64,000 nucleotides of DNA from JAUIBE01 sp035267185 (GCA_035267185.1 DATFLY010000097.1:43600-107599), one strand, 5' to 3'. Positions 36,037 through 45,722 are shown, counted from the stretch's first letter. Program-made: numbers and translations. Notes: generated by a model not told the origin, from the letters alone.

Positions 36037-37158
36037 CTAGTCAGTTTCTTCGGCCTCGAATGGGATTCTGATGTGGATGGTAAGTCCGTGAGGATCGGTT
36101 TTGCTCAATCGGAATGAATGGCTGTTGCCATACAGCTCGACCAGGCGCTCCCGCGTGTTTCGCAATCCAACACCATTGGAGGGCGGAGGCTTGCCATTAT
36201 CAAGCTGAATTCCCGGACCATCGTCGCTGAGTTCGATCAGCAGGTCCCCTGCAAATACTTTGGCTGCGATGCGCAGGTTACCGCCACCCTCCGACTGGAC
36301 GATGCCATACTTGATGGCGTTCTCAACCAACGGCTGCAACAAAAGGCTTGGAATCAGGGCAGTGCCGGACTCTTCGGATATATCCAGGTCCAGGTTGAGG
36401 CGCTCCTCGAATCGTACCTTCTCGATATCGAGGTACAACTTGAGCGCTTCCAGCTCCTGCTTGAGCGTGATCTTCTGCATGGGATCGTTATCCAGTGAAT
36501 AACGCAGAAAGCTGGACATCTTTGTGACCATGCGATTGGCGAGCTCAGTCTGCTGCTCAAGAATCAATGTTGAAATAGCATTCAGGGTATTGAACAGAAA
36601 GTGCGGGTTCAGCTGGTAGCGAAGCATCTTGAGTTGCGCCTCATGTGCCATCGCCGCGGATTTCAGAGCGCTTTCACGCATTTCCCGGAACAGGCGCGAA
36701 TACTTGATTCCGAAATAAAGCGTGCTCCAGGCCAGCATGACCGTCAGGCTGCCAGTGAAGCTCTCAAGAAAGTACACCCGCTCGTAAAGCTCGGCGAATT
36801 CTCCCTTGGTCTCCAGCCATTCACTGACGTCCTTGCTCGACTCGAGCCAGTTGCTGTAAAGGTAGGCCCGTGCCTCGATCCACATCCAGCCTGCAGCACA
36901 ACTTCCGGCTGCAAATGTCACAACCCGAAGCCAGATGGGCTTCGTCCAGATCCACTTGTAAACAAGGCGAAGGCCAAGCGTGATTACGATCGCGATCACG
37001 GTAATCACAGCCACGTAAGCCAGGTAGCCCGGAATGACCTCATCCACAACGGCAAGGGTGTAGGCAAATTTTCCGAATAAACCCCACGCAGCCCAACCAC
37101 CGAGCTGGAGTATCCAGAACAGTCGCTTTTGGTCAGTTATGATGCTTGGGGCGTTCAT
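36037..37158 (-). CDS. LytS/YehU-type sensor histidine kinase
   Basis: 373 residues: four or so N-terminal membrane segments (about 15-155), then the His_kinase domain with the phosphoacceptor H186 in LNPHFLFNTLN and an ATPase domain (LVENAIKYGI as N-box, DDGPGI as G1 box, GVGLRNTRERL). These kinases pair with LytTR-domain response regulators. None is encoded beside it, so the partner must be elsewhere. The N-terminal domain has no recognisable ligand pocket. Confidence 0.9.
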   Translation of the reverse strand: MNAPSIITDQKRLFWILQLGGWAAWGLFGKFAYTLAVVDEVIPGYLAYVAVITVIAIVITLGLRLVYKWIWTKPIWLRVVTFAAGSCAAGWMWIEARAYLYSNWLESSKDVSEWLETKGEFAELYERVYFLESFTGSLTVMLAWSTLYFGIKYSRLFREMRESALKSAAMAHEAQLKMLRYQLNPHFLFNTLNAISTLILEQQTELANRMVTKMSSFLRYSLDNDPMQKITLKQELEALKLYLDIEKVRFEERLNLDLDISEESGTALIPSLLLQPLVENAIKYGIVQSEGGGNLRIAAKVFAGDLLIELSDDGPGIQLDNGKPPPSNGVGLRNTRERLVELYGNSHSFRLSKTDPHGLTIHIRIPFEAEETD

Positions 37159-37294
37159 CCGCGCCATTCTACAGGGATTGAACCGTGACGATGAGGCAGT
37201 TCATCTCTTGCCCGGTGCCGCCTGTCTCACCAGCAGACCATCCGGCCTGAATAATGCTGCCCTGGACAAGCCAGCCACAAAATCCCGGCAGCCC

Positions 37295-37978
37295 TCAACG
37301 CCTTAGAATTGTCCACCAGCGGGCCACGTTCAGGAGACTCATAAGCGAGGCGGCGACGTACGTCATGGCTGCCGCGGTCAACAGCTTTTTGGCATGTCGC
37401 GCATCGCTGCGGTACAGGATTCCATGTTCCTCAAGCATGGGTAATGCCCGCTTGAAACTGGCATCGAATTCGGATGGCAAAGTAAAAAGATGAATAACAA
37501 CCCCTGAGCCCAACGCCAGAAAGCCTCCGGCGAACGTCAGCAGCCCGGCAATTGGGTGCCGGGTGATTGCGATGATCAGCGGTGTCGACATCAACACACC
37601 CGCGCCGATCTTTTCAACCGGGCCCAGCAAACGAACCAGGCGGGTTCGCCATTTCAGTGCAGGGTAGCCCTGGGCATCCTGCACAGCATGACCAACCTCG
37701 TGGGCCGCAATCGTGACCGCAGCCAGAGAGTGTTTATGCAGATGATCGGGCGTTAGCCTGACGACACGCTCAATCGGATCATAGTGATCGCCCACCTGGG
37801 TTTCTTCGACAGCCACTTCCTTCAGGTTGTTGGCATCAAGTAACTTCCGGGCCACTTGTTCGCCACTGAGATCATAGCGGTCTTCGGGCTTGCTGTAGCG
37901 CCGCATGACTCGCTTGATCCATAGTCCGGGACCAACGAGCACGGCAAGCAAAACAATGATCAGTACGACGATGTGCAT
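37295..37978 (-). CDS. YugP-like membrane zinc metallopeptidase
   Basis: 227 residues. An N-terminal membrane helix, the zinc motif AAHEVGHAVQDAQGY (HEVGH at 93-97), then two or three hydrophobic segments, and an ALPMLEEHGIL...DARHAKKLLTAAAMTYVA C-terminus identify the neutral zinc metallopeptidase family PF04298. Role unknown, possibly membrane-protein quality control. Stands alone on the minus strand. Confidence 0.9.
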   Translation of the reverse strand: MHIVVLIIVLLAVLVGPGLWIKRVMRRYSKPEDRYDLSGEQVARKLLDANNLKEVAVEETQVGDHYDPIERVVRLTPDHLHKHSLAAVTIAAHEVGHAVQDAQGYPALKWRTRLVRLLGPVEKIGAGVLMSTPLIIAITRHPIAGLLTFAGGFLALGSGVVIHLFTLPSEFDASFKRALPMLEEHGILYRSDARHAKKLLTAAAMTYVAASLMSLLNVARWWTILRR

Positions 37979-38030
37979 GCTCGCTCACTGGTGGAGAAAA
38001 AGTCCCTGGTTTATATTGACTGACCCTTAC

Positions 38031-39704
38031 TTACTGATCTGACATCAGGGCTCGTATTTCGTCGTCATAGCCGGTCAGCTGCCAGCGAATCAGTGAAACA
38101 GGAATAACGCCCACGCTATCCAGTTCGCCGAAGAAGTCGTAGAGCGTGTATTCACCGCCCTGCTGCTCCACCTGGCGACTTCGCTCTGCCAGCAGCCTTT
38201 CAATCAGGTATTTTCCAGTGATGTAGCTGGTACCGTAACCAGGCTGACGCAGGTAAAGCTGTTGTTCGAATCCCAGTAAATCAAGGTCCTCACGCATCCA
38301 CCCTCGCGGGGTCCACTTCACATGGAAATCCCTGGCATCCTTCATGGTGAATTCATTGGCCTGTGCGTACAGTGATGCAAGACCACGGGCAGCTCGCTGC
38401 GCCAGCATGATGTAGACGATTTCACGCGCATGCGGATTGTCATCATAAAGCCCGGCATGCATCATCATTTCTTCCATTCCGGTGGCCAGTCCTTCTGCAC
38501 GGCTGTCAAAGATGTTGTAAAGCAGGGGATCCCTGCGAATTGGACTTTGATGCGGCTCATGCTCCATCTGCGCAAGATCGAACCAGTGGTAGAAATGAGT
38601 CCATAAGGTCATTGGCTCGTAGTGGACGGCGGTCCAGAAGAAATTACGGGTTTCCTCCGGAACGAAACTCCCCGTTCGGACCCGCAACGCAGGGTCCATG
38701 TAATCTCGCACCTGCAGAATCTTTTCGTTTTCGAGAAAATCCATGTACCGGGTCACCGAAGCGTCAGCCCTGTCCTCATACTCCGCGGGACTGGAGATGG
38801 CGACAAGTGGCGGGACATCACGATTCCGATGCTCCTCCAGGCGAAGGTATGAGTGCGCCCGGTCAAGCTCACGCCGCAGAAGGGTCACTTCTTCTTCCCA
38901 GTCCAGCGGCACGTAATGGACCTGCTGCAGATACCAGCTGTAGTCTTCAATTCCTATGCCGGAAGGGCCGGTTTTGTCCGGCGCCTGTTGTTCCAGCCAG
39001 GATTTAAACTCCCGGGTGGCAACCATTGCATTTTCCAATGCACTGATCAGGTCGTCGCCAGGATTGACCAGCGACGCCCGGTATTCTTCAAGGGCCGCAG
39101 ACTGGTCTTCAACAGAACCAATGCCTGACATCCAGAGGTCCCTTGCGTTGCCTGTCAGGTTGACACGTGCCTGGCGCAATAGCGGTGGGACCGTTGCAAG
39201 ATCCCTGGCAAGCTGCTGCTGCCGACCGGCATCGAGAGGGGGTGTGAACTGCCAGAGTTCGACCAGCGCATGAGGCGTGGGACCCTCGTGCGCAGGGGTA
39301 TCACTCTGGTATGTCCAAACTGAAACATAAAACGCAGGATCACGTGCCCATGGCTTCAGGACCCGTATATTGAAGTCCATGCCATTCATTTCAGCGCGAA
39401 CCAGGTGCCAGTCCACCTGTTGAGGGATGGGCCATGAACCATGATCGATGGCTTTCAGGCGCTCTTTGTACGCCTCCAGCTCCTGATGCCGTCGCTGGTT
39501 GGTTGCCTCTGTGTAATCCGGCGCACCTTCCAGTCGGGGCGGGTTTTCAAAATCGCGCCAATCCTCAAACAGTTCGATCAGGCGGGAATATCCATCATTG
39601 TCACTGGCTTCAGATGCATGGAGACAAAACGAAATACTGCACATGGCAAGAGCCAGCAGCAGAAACCTCGGCGGTGATTTGCGGTCAGAAAAGAAGTTGC
39701 TCAT
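38031..39704 (-). CDS. Exported DUF885-like protein without the usual zinc motif
   Basis: 557 residues with a signal peptide (cleaved after CLHA). The helical layout, WPIPQQVDWHLVRAEMNGM start, DFLENEKIL and the final VIPVSLIRWQLTGYDDEI follow DUF885 proteins. The HExxxGHH motif of the homologue at 23163 is absent: the corresponding region reads FYHWFDLAQMEHEP, and only scattered HH/ExxMM residues (EEMMMHAGL) remain. Either a divergent site or a non-catalytic paralogue. Divergent from the small secreted protein at 39808. Confidence 0.75.
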   Translation of the reverse strand: MSNFFSDRKSPPRFLLLALAMCSISFCLHASEASDNDGYSRLIELFEDWRDFENPPRLEGAPDYTEATNQRRHQELEAYKERLKAIDHGSWPIPQQVDWHLVRAEMNGMDFNIRVLKPWARDPAFYVSVWTYQSDTPAHEGPTPHALVELWQFTPPLDAGRQQQLARDLATVPPLLRQARVNLTGNARDLWMSGIGSVEDQSAALEEYRASLVNPGDDLISALENAMVATREFKSWLEQQAPDKTGPSGIGIEDYSWYLQQVHYVPLDWEEEVTLLRRELDRAHSYLRLEEHRNRDVPPLVAISSPAEYEDRADASVTRYMDFLENEKILQVRDYMDPALRVRTGSFVPEETRNFFWTAVHYEPMTLWTHFYHWFDLAQMEHEPHQSPIRRDPLLYNIFDSRAEGLATGMEEMMMHAGLYDDNPHAREIVYIMLAQRAARGLASLYAQANEFTMKDARDFHVKWTPRGWMREDLDLLGFEQQLYLRQPGYGTSYITGKYLIERLLAERSRQVEQQGGEYTLYDFFGELDSVGVIPVSLIRWQLTGYDDEIRALMSDQ

Positions 39705-39807
39705 GATTAACCCGGCGTGTATTTACAGCGTTATATCCTGACGCTTCGACCGCGGATGGGCAACCAGCGTAAACTGAAGCAAACCAGTGCACGAGACAGA
39801 TACCCAT

Positions 39808-40215
39808 ATGAGAATCAATAAAGTTGTTAGCACACTGACCCTGCTGATTGTATGCCTGGCTGGCGGAGCGATCCAGGCCGGCGAACTGGTGGATGAGTTC
39901 AAAGGAGAACGCACCATGCAAACCGCCGAGTTTGAAGTGGAGGGGCCGTGGATTCTTGATTGGCGTGTCAGCGGCGATTACGCACGCGACATGGCGGTCG
40001 ACGTTTCCCTGATTGAAGTTGGCACCCAGGCCCACATGGGCAATGTGCTGAAAACCAAGTCAGCGGGCAACGGGGTTCGATTGTTCCAGCAAAGCGGACG
40101 ATTCTTTTTTCGGGTCGATTCCATGCTGGCTCGCTGGACACTAAAGGTTGAGCAACTGACCCCGGAAGAAGCCGAGCTCTACACACCCAGGAGCGAATCA
40201 AGGCTGGATTACTGA
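39808..40215 (+). CDS. Small secreted protein, function unknown
   Basis: 135 residues: signal peptide (cleaved after IQAG, about residue 25), then a predicted beta-sandwich-like domain with VEGPWILDWRVSGDY and RLFQQSGRFFFRVDS. No Cys in the mature part and no family I recognise. The stop is three bases before the glucokinase start, so it probably begins the glk-malQ transcript. Confidence 0.65.
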   Translation: MRINKVVSTLTLLIVCLAGGAIQAGELVDEFKGERTMQTAEFEVEGPWILDWRVSGDYARDMAVDVSLIEVGTQAHMGNVLKTKSAGNGVRLFQQSGRFFFRVDSMLARWTLKVEQLTPEEAELYTPRSESRLDY

Positions 40216-40218
40216 GAA

Positions 40219-41193
40219 TTGGCAGTGATCAGCGATAGCCTGCTTATTGGCGATCTTGGTGCAACCAATGCGCGTTTCGCACTGGCCCGGCATGAACATC
40301 CGGGTTTCAGCAACGAACGCACGTTAAAATGTGCCGAGCATCCATCGCCACTGGCCGCCTTGAATCACTACCTGGAGGCGTCTGGCGTCTCCCACCTCTC
40401 TTCAATATGCCTTGCAGTCGCCGCCCCCGTGGCTTCAGATGTCATTCGATTCATCAACAATGACTGGCAGCTTAATGCCAATGAATTGCGCAAAGAATTT
40501 GCACCCGCCAGGGTGCAGATTATCAATGATTTCAAAGCTGCAGCCTACGCCATTCCCTTGTTGGGCAATCACGATCTGCTTTCCGTGGGAGGCCCTGCCT
40601 TTGAGCTGGAGGAAGGACAGGATTTTTCTGTGGGCATGATTGGCCCCGGTTCTGGCCTGGGTGTCAGCGGCCTGGTAAAGGAAAACAGAAAATTGCAATC
40701 CATTTCAGGCGAGGGTGGGCACCAGGGGTTTTCACCCCACTCCAGATTGCAGTTGCAGGTCTTTGAAGTCGTTCGGCGGCGTTTCGGACGTACCTCCAAC
40801 GAACGACTCATCAGCGGTCCGGGAATCGAGAACATTTACAGCGCCATGCAGGAAATTTTCGGACAGCAAGGCAATCCACGGACCGCAGCAGATATTATGC
40901 AACGGGCCATTGAAGGCAGGGACGAGGCAGCATCTTCCACCGAATCGCTGTTTTTTGAAATTCTGGGCCAGGTTGCTGGTGACCTTGCTTTGCTGATTGG
41001 TGCCTACGATGGCGTCCTGATTGGCGGTGGCATCGTTAAGCGCTATCCTCAGCGACTGCTTTCCAGTCGGTTTCGCGAAGGATTTGAGAACAAGGGAAGA
41101 CACGGCGATCTGATGAAAAACATACCCACCTGCCTGGTCACACACCCAAACCCCGGGCTGCTGGGCGCCAGCCATCTGGCGCAAATATCGTGA
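40219..41193 (+). CDS. glk: Glucokinase
   Basis: 324 residues, the Glk length. ATP-binding GDLGATNARFALA, phosphate-binding GPGSGLGVSGL, and GEGGHQGFSP with the sugar-binding Glu and His identify the ROK-unrelated bacterial glucokinase family. It phosphorylates glucose released from maltodextrins by the next gene product. Start is TTG 40219 or GTG 40225, just after the small secreted protein gene; malQ starts seven bases after its stop. Confidence 0.92.
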   Translation: MAVISDSLLIGDLGATNARFALARHEHPGFSNERTLKCAEHPSPLAALNHYLEASGVSHLSSICLAVAAPVASDVIRFINNDWQLNANELRKEFAPARVQIINDFKAAAYAIPLLGNHDLLSVGGPAFELEEGQDFSVGMIGPGSGLGVSGLVKENRKLQSISGEGGHQGFSPHSRLQLQVFEVVRRRFGRTSNERLISGPGIENIYSAMQEIFGQQGNPRTAADIMQRAIEGRDEAASSTESLFFEILGQVAGDLALLIGAYDGVLIGGGIVKRYPQRLLSSRFREGFENKGRHGDLMKNIPTCLVTHPNPGLLGASHLAQIS

Positions 41194-41200
41194 CCCTGTT

Positions 41201-42745
41201 TTGGCATCAGTAAAATCCGGCCAGGTCGAGTGCTGGCCCGAAGACCCTGTGGCGGGCGTATGCGTCCATTTCACTTCCCTGCCTTCACCGATTGGGATTG
41301 GCGACATTGGGGACGCCTCGCTAAGGTTTATTGATCAACTTGCGTTAATGAAACTGCGGGTCTGGCAGGTGCTGCCTGTCGGCCCGACTTCGTTTGGCGA
41401 TTCGCCATACCAGACACTCTCCACATTTGCCGGCAATGAGTTGCTGATTGGTCTTGAGCCGCTCGTGAGACAAGGTTTGATTGAGGAAGAGGCCCTGGAG
41501 CCATTACGAAGACTACCTTTTGAAACAGTCGAATTCGAGTCCGTGGCGCCACTCAAACGGGCATTGCTCGAGAGCGCAGCGGAGAAATTTCTTGCTGGCG
41601 GCTCATCCGGTTCAATGGAGGCATACCGTGTGTTCTGTGAACAAACGGGTCATGCATGGCTGGATGACTATGCCCTGTTCCGGGCGCTGAAAACCTTTCA
41701 CAAGGAAAAAGCCTGGACAGATTGGGCACCTGGGCTGGCACGACGCGATAAGGATGCGATTGAACGTGCAAAAGCCAGCCTGCGCGAAGCCATGGAAAAA
41801 CACAGGGTCATCCAGTTCTTCTTTGACCAACAATGGCAGGCGCTTCGAAAACATGCCGCCGACAACAAAATCACGCTGCTTGGAGACATTCCGTTTTACA
41901 TAGCACACGACAGTTCCGATGCCTGGGCGAATCCGGAATTGCTGATGATGGACCAGCTTGGTCAACCCAGCCAGGTCGCCGGCGTGCCCCCGGACTATTT
42001 CAGTGAAGACGGTCAGCTATGGGGAAACCCGGTTTACAACTGGCAATCACAGGCACAAGACGGATATCAATGGTGGATCCGAAGACTGGCCCGCACCGCC
42101 GCGCTTCACGACCTGGTCCGAATTGATCATTTTCGGGGTTTTGAGTCCTTCTGGTCCGTACCCCGTGGTGAAACAACCGCCAGGACCGGCGCCTGGAAGC
42201 CGGGCCCCGGAACTGATTTCTTCACCGTGGTCAAAAAGTCGCTTAGGGCGTTGCCAATCGTGGCTGAAGACCTTGGGCTGATCACTCCCGAGGTGACCCG
42301 GCTACGCCAGCAACAGGGGTTTCCCGGCATGAAGGTTTTGCAGTTTGAATTGCTCGACCCGAAATTTGATATCAGCGACATTTCTGAAAATTGCGTCTGC
42401 TATTCGGGGACGCACGACAACGACACCACTGTCGGCTGGTTTGCTGGGCAGGGAGCGGAAAAGCAGCGTCCGAAGGAAATTCGAAGGTTGCAACGAAGGG
42501 CTTTGAGACATACCGGCGGAACAGCAGGGACGATCCATCACGACGTGATCAGGCTGGCGCTTTCCAGCCGCGCCAGGATGGTCATGATTCCACTGCAGGA
42601 CTTCCTGGGCCTGGGCTCCGAGGCCCGAATGAACACCCCTGGAACTGCCGACGGCAACTGGCGCTGGCGGGTCACCACGAATCAATTGTCATCTGCCCTT
42701 CAGAACCAGGTTGCGACCCTGGTAGAGGAGTTTTCCCGCGTCTAG
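41201..42745 (+). CDS. malQ: 4-alpha-glucanotransferase (amylomaltase)
   Basis: 514 residues from a TTG start, typical of the short GH77 form. LPSPIGIGDIGD, QVLPVGPTSFGDSPYQ, nucleophile D309 in RIDHFRGF, the acid Glu in VAEDLG and the stabilising Asp in GTHDNDTTVGW are all present. It disproportionates maltodextrins, giving glucose for Glk. The 3' end overlaps the convergent persulfide dioxygenase gene by four bases. Confidence 0.93.
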   Translation: MASVKSGQVECWPEDPVAGVCVHFTSLPSPIGIGDIGDASLRFIDQLALMKLRVWQVLPVGPTSFGDSPYQTLSTFAGNELLIGLEPLVRQGLIEEEALEPLRRLPFETVEFESVAPLKRALLESAAEKFLAGGSSGSMEAYRVFCEQTGHAWLDDYALFRALKTFHKEKAWTDWAPGLARRDKDAIERAKASLREAMEKHRVIQFFFDQQWQALRKHAADNKITLLGDIPFYIAHDSSDAWANPELLMMDQLGQPSQVAGVPPDYFSEDGQLWGNPVYNWQSQAQDGYQWWIRRLARTAALHDLVRIDHFRGFESFWSVPRGETTARTGAWKPGPGTDFFTVVKKSLRALPIVAEDLGLITPEVTRLRQQQGFPGMKVLQFELLDPKFDISDISENCVCYSGTHDNDTTVGWFAGQGAEKQRPKEIRRLQRRALRHTGGTAGTIHHDVIRLALSSRARMVMIPLQDFLGLGSEARMNTPGTADGNWRWRVTTNQLSSALQNQVATLVEEFSRV

Positions 42746-43809
42746 ATCACAGCCCCTGCAATTGGCAGGGCCAGTCGATTCCACTCGATCATCCCACCAT
42801 TCATATTGGCCACCTGGTTAAAGCCCGCCTTTTGAAGAATCGTCACAGCCATCGCAGACCGCTTACCAGACTGACAAACCGTGATCACCGGCAGGTCGCT
42901 TGCTATCTCATCTACCCTGTCCCGTAGTTCTTCAAGCGGGATGCATCGACAGTCCTCGATGCGACCAAGCTCCCCCTTGTATTCATCCCGCCCGCGAACA
43001 TCAAGAATATGAACCGCTGACCGATTGGCTGCGACCCATTCAGGTGCAATTTCCGGAATGCCGGCATAGGTCACGTTCACCGGCCCCCAGGATGATTTCT
43101 CCTGAGAATTCTGGCTTTCGGGCTTTCCGCAGCGAAGATTCGCCGGTACTGCAATGTCGATTTTCCCGGGGTGAGGCAATTCAAGGTTGTTCATAAACCC
43201 GGTAAAATCCTCTTCTCGTGCCTCGCCTCCAATGCGTGGATTGAACTGCTTTTCTTCCAGAACCGTGGAAACGGTGCGGCCGGCATAGTCATGCGCCGGA
43301 TAAATCAGACATTCATCCGGCAGGCTGAAAATCTGTTCCCTGATGCTGCGCCACATCTGGTGAACATCTCCTCCCTGGAAGTCGGTACGCCCGGCACCGC
43401 GTATCAGGATGCAGTCTCCGGTAAAGGCCATGGATTGATCGGAAGTCACGAAAGTCAGGCATCCTGCAGTATGGCCCGGCGTTTCGCGCACCTCGATGGC
43501 GCATTCTCCGAACTCCAGTACCTGGCCCTGGCTGAGGGCAACATCGATGCAACTCGCGCCCGAGTGGGCTGAACCGGCGATTTCGGCACCCAATGCCTCT
43601 TTCATTAACCAGGCCCCGGTCACATGGTCAGCATGCACGTGGGTTTCCAGCACAAACTTCAGATCCAGACCCAACTCCCGGGCCAGGGCAACGTCCCTGT
43701 TATGCTTCTCAAACACAGGGTCAATGATGATCGCTTCTCTTTTTGATCCACAGCCCAGCAGGTAGGTGTAAGTGGAAGAAGCGGAATCGAAAAGCTGACG
43801 GAAGATCAT
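42742..43809 (-). CDS. Persulfide dioxygenase (ETHE1-like) fused to rhodanese
   Basis: 355 residues. Residues 1-240: metallo-beta-lactamase fold of the ETHE1 type (THVHADH with H57, H59, D61, H62; ETPGHTAGC; GDCILIRGAGRTDFQGG). Residues 255-355: a rhodanese domain with active-site Cys312 in VCQSGKRSA. ETHE1 enzymes are mononuclear iron dioxygenases oxidising glutathione persulfide to sulfite; a fused rhodanese can pass the sulfur between persulfide and sulfite to make thiosulfate. Cytoplasmic. Twenty-four bases after the M20 amidohydrolase gene. Confidence 0.9.
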   Translation of the reverse strand: MIFRQLFDSASSTYTYLLGCGSKREAIIIDPVFEKHNRDVALARELGLDLKFVLETHVHADHVTGAWLMKEALGAEIAGSAHSGASCIDVALSQGQVLEFGECAIEVRETPGHTAGCLTFVTSDQSMAFTGDCILIRGAGRTDFQGGDVHQMWRSIREQIFSLPDECLIYPAHDYAGRTVSTVLEEKQFNPRIGGEAREEDFTGFMNNLELPHPGKIDIAVPANLRCGKPESQNSQEKSSWGPVNVTYAGIPEIAPEWVAANRSAVHILDVRGRDEYKGELGRIEDCRCIPLEELRDRVDEIASDLPVITVCQSGKRSAMAVTILQKAGFNQVANMNGGMIEWNRLALPIAGAVI

Positions 43810-43833
43810 TTCTGTACCTGTATGTTTATGGAC

Positions 43834-45195
43834 CTAGTGTGTGTGAGATGTGGCCGGCGAACATTCCAGATCAACTTTATCCAGCGCCAACACTGTATCT
43901 AACAATACCTGCGCGCCGCTGGCCATGTCTTCAGGGCTTGTAAACTCCCGCGGCGAGTGGCTTATTCCGTTGACACTGGGGACGAAAATCATTCCTGTCG
44001 GTGTGATTCGGGCCAGATCCTGGGCGTCATGTCCGGCGCCACTGGGCATACGTTTATGACTCAATCCCAGGGATTCCGCGCTTGTCGCAATGATTTCCCG
44101 TATGCGCTCATCGGTTGGCGCCGGAGGAGACGCCACATCCAGTTCCCGAAACTCAAACGAGGTTCCGTGTCGGCGGGCAATTTCGATGGTCGCACTCCTG
44201 ATTTTCTCAAAAAGCCGCTGGATCTTACCTGACTCCAGGTCACGAATCTCCAGGCTCATCGTGACTTTGTCAGCAATCACATTGGGTGCCCCGGGTTCTG
44301 CCTTGATTCGACCAACGGTTCCGACCTGTGAGCCGGGCTCCGACCGTATGACTTCATTGACAGCCGTGATGAAGTCGGCAGCCGCCAGCATTGGGTCAAC
44401 ACGCTTGTCCATTGGCGTGGTGCCAGCGTGGTTGGCGACACCATCCACGACCACATCCCACCAACGGATGCCGACAATGCCAGTCACCACACCAATGTCG
44501 ATTTCTTGATCGTATAAAACTGCCCCCTGTTCAATATGAAGCTCAACAAAGGCTGCGACAGAGCAAAGCTCGCGCGCCGCTTCCTTGATGTGATCGGGAT
44601 CCCCACCTATCTGCCTGATGCCCTCTGCCACCGTGAAGCCACTATGGCTCGTTACCCCAAGCGCTTCCGGGGTCAGGTCGCCGATCATGGCCCGGCTGCC
44701 GGTGAGGCCGCCCTCTTCATCCGAGAACACCACGACTTCCAGCGGATGTCTGAGTGAAGTGCCGGAGGTTTGCAGAACACGTGCAACCTCTATCGACCCG
44801 ATAACGCCGACATCGCCGTCAAAATTACCGCCACCCGGCACCGAATCGATGTGTGACCCGATCATGACAGGCTTGAGTTTTTCGCTTCCCTCGAGCCTGC
44901 CTATGATGTTCCCCGCAGTATCTATCCGAATCTCCAGGCCAGCATCGCTCATCAGGCCCGTGATGTATTTGCGAGCCTCGATGTCAGCAGGACTGAATGC
45001 AACGCGATCAACGCCGCCATCCTGGTTACGCCCAAAAGCGGAAAGCTCGTCGATGTGATTCTCGATTCGCCCGGCATCAACAACCAGGCGATCATCTGCC
45101 CTGCCTGGTGTCGACAACAACATGCATGCAATGAGCAACAGGCAGGTGCTGACTGAACTACCACCTGATGGAAATGAAAAGCTCGCGATGCGCAT
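43834..45195 (-). CDS. Exported M20-type amidohydrolase (carbamoylase/allantoate amidohydrolase family)
   Basis: 453 residues with a signal peptide (ends near PGRA). The hydantoinase/carbamoylase subfamily shows by metal-site motifs GSHIDSVPGGGNFDGDVGV, FSDEEGG, FVELHIEQG, a GVANHAGTTPMDKRVD segment and SGAGHDAQDLA. These binuclear enzymes cleave N-carbamoyl-amino acids, allantoate or ureidoglycine; the substrate cannot be fixed from sequence and export is unusual for a pathway enzyme. ATG 45195 has AGGAGA before it; longer in-frame starts run into the MarR regulator's region. Confidence 0.88.
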   Translation of the reverse strand: MRIASFSFPSGGSSVSTCLLLIACMLLSTPGRADDRLVVDAGRIENHIDELSAFGRNQDGGVDRVAFSPADIEARKYITGLMSDAGLEIRIDTAGNIIGRLEGSEKLKPVMIGSHIDSVPGGGNFDGDVGVIGSIEVARVLQTSGTSLRHPLEVVVFSDEEGGLTGSRAMIGDLTPEALGVTSHSGFTVAEGIRQIGGDPDHIKEAARELCSVAAFVELHIEQGAVLYDQEIDIGVVTGIVGIRWWDVVVDGVANHAGTTPMDKRVDPMLAAADFITAVNEVIRSEPGSQVGTVGRIKAEPGAPNVIADKVTMSLEIRDLESGKIQRLFEKIRSATIEIARRHGTSFEFRELDVASPPAPTDERIREIIATSAESLGLSHKRMPSGAGHDAQDLARITPTGMIFVPSVNGISHSPREFTSPEDMASGAQVLLDTVLALDKVDLECSPATSHTH

Positions 45196-45253
45196 GAGTT
45201 CTCCTAATCTTTTTCCTGATCCTGACCCTGGGCGATTGTAGCTTATGCTCGTG

Positions 45254-45263
45254 TTGCTATACT
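45254..45263 (+). promoter_or_regulatory. Candidate extended -10 promoter of the MarR gene
   Basis: TG-C-TATACT (TATACT at 45258-45263), 43 bases before the start codon at 45306; a weak TTGTAG lies 16 bp upstream. Confidence 0.4.
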
Positions 45264-45305
45264 CAGAGTAAGTCCAACAGAAAACCCGTTTCCCCAGGTT
45301 TAGAA

Positions 45306-45698
45306 ATGACACCAACGCCACACACCGGCTCATCTGACGTCTCAGGGACGGACAGGCAATTGGTGCTTCTGATGGCGCATGCGGTTTCCCAACCACTCAG
45401 ATTGAATGATCACACTGAGGCCTCCCTCTCAGTCTATGCCGTTTTCTGGAGCGTGGCAGCATCGGAAGGACGCACCCAGGTGGAAGTTGCTGAATCCACC
45501 GGGCTTTCATCCAAGACCGTTTCCAGGGTTATCTCACACATAGGCATGGCGCGAGACGGGCTGGGCTGGATCAAGCAGGTCCTTGACGAAGACGACCGCC
45601 GTGTCCGCCGCCTTTACCTGAGCAGCAGAGGCAAGACGCTGCTTGGCCGCATGCTAAGGGACATGAAGAACATCGGAAAACACAGGATTCGGGGATAG
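45306..45698 (+). CDS. MarR-family winged-helix regulator
   Basis: 130 residues. A helix, then a winged helix-turn-helix (GRTQVEVAESTGLSSKTVSRVISHI), a wing with DEDDRRVRRLYLSSRG and a C-terminal dimer helix. It is shorter than many MarR proteins. Divergent from the M20 amidohydrolase gene, 110 bases away, so it may control that gene and the dioxygenase behind it. Ligand unknown. Confidence 0.8.
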   Translation: MTPTPHTGSSDVSGTDRQLVLLMAHAVSQPLRLNDHTEASLSVYAVFWSVAASEGRTQVEVAESTGLSSKTVSRVISHIGMARDGLGWIKQVLDEDDRRVRRLYLSSRGKTLLGRMLRDMKNIGKHRIRG

Positions 45699-45722
45699 CC
45701 CGGATTTTTTCAATACGGTTTT

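Noticed and set aside
45660..45722. Terminator between the MarR gene and the TPR gene
   Set aside because: A CGGG...CCCG stem of four pairs followed by T is too weak to call.
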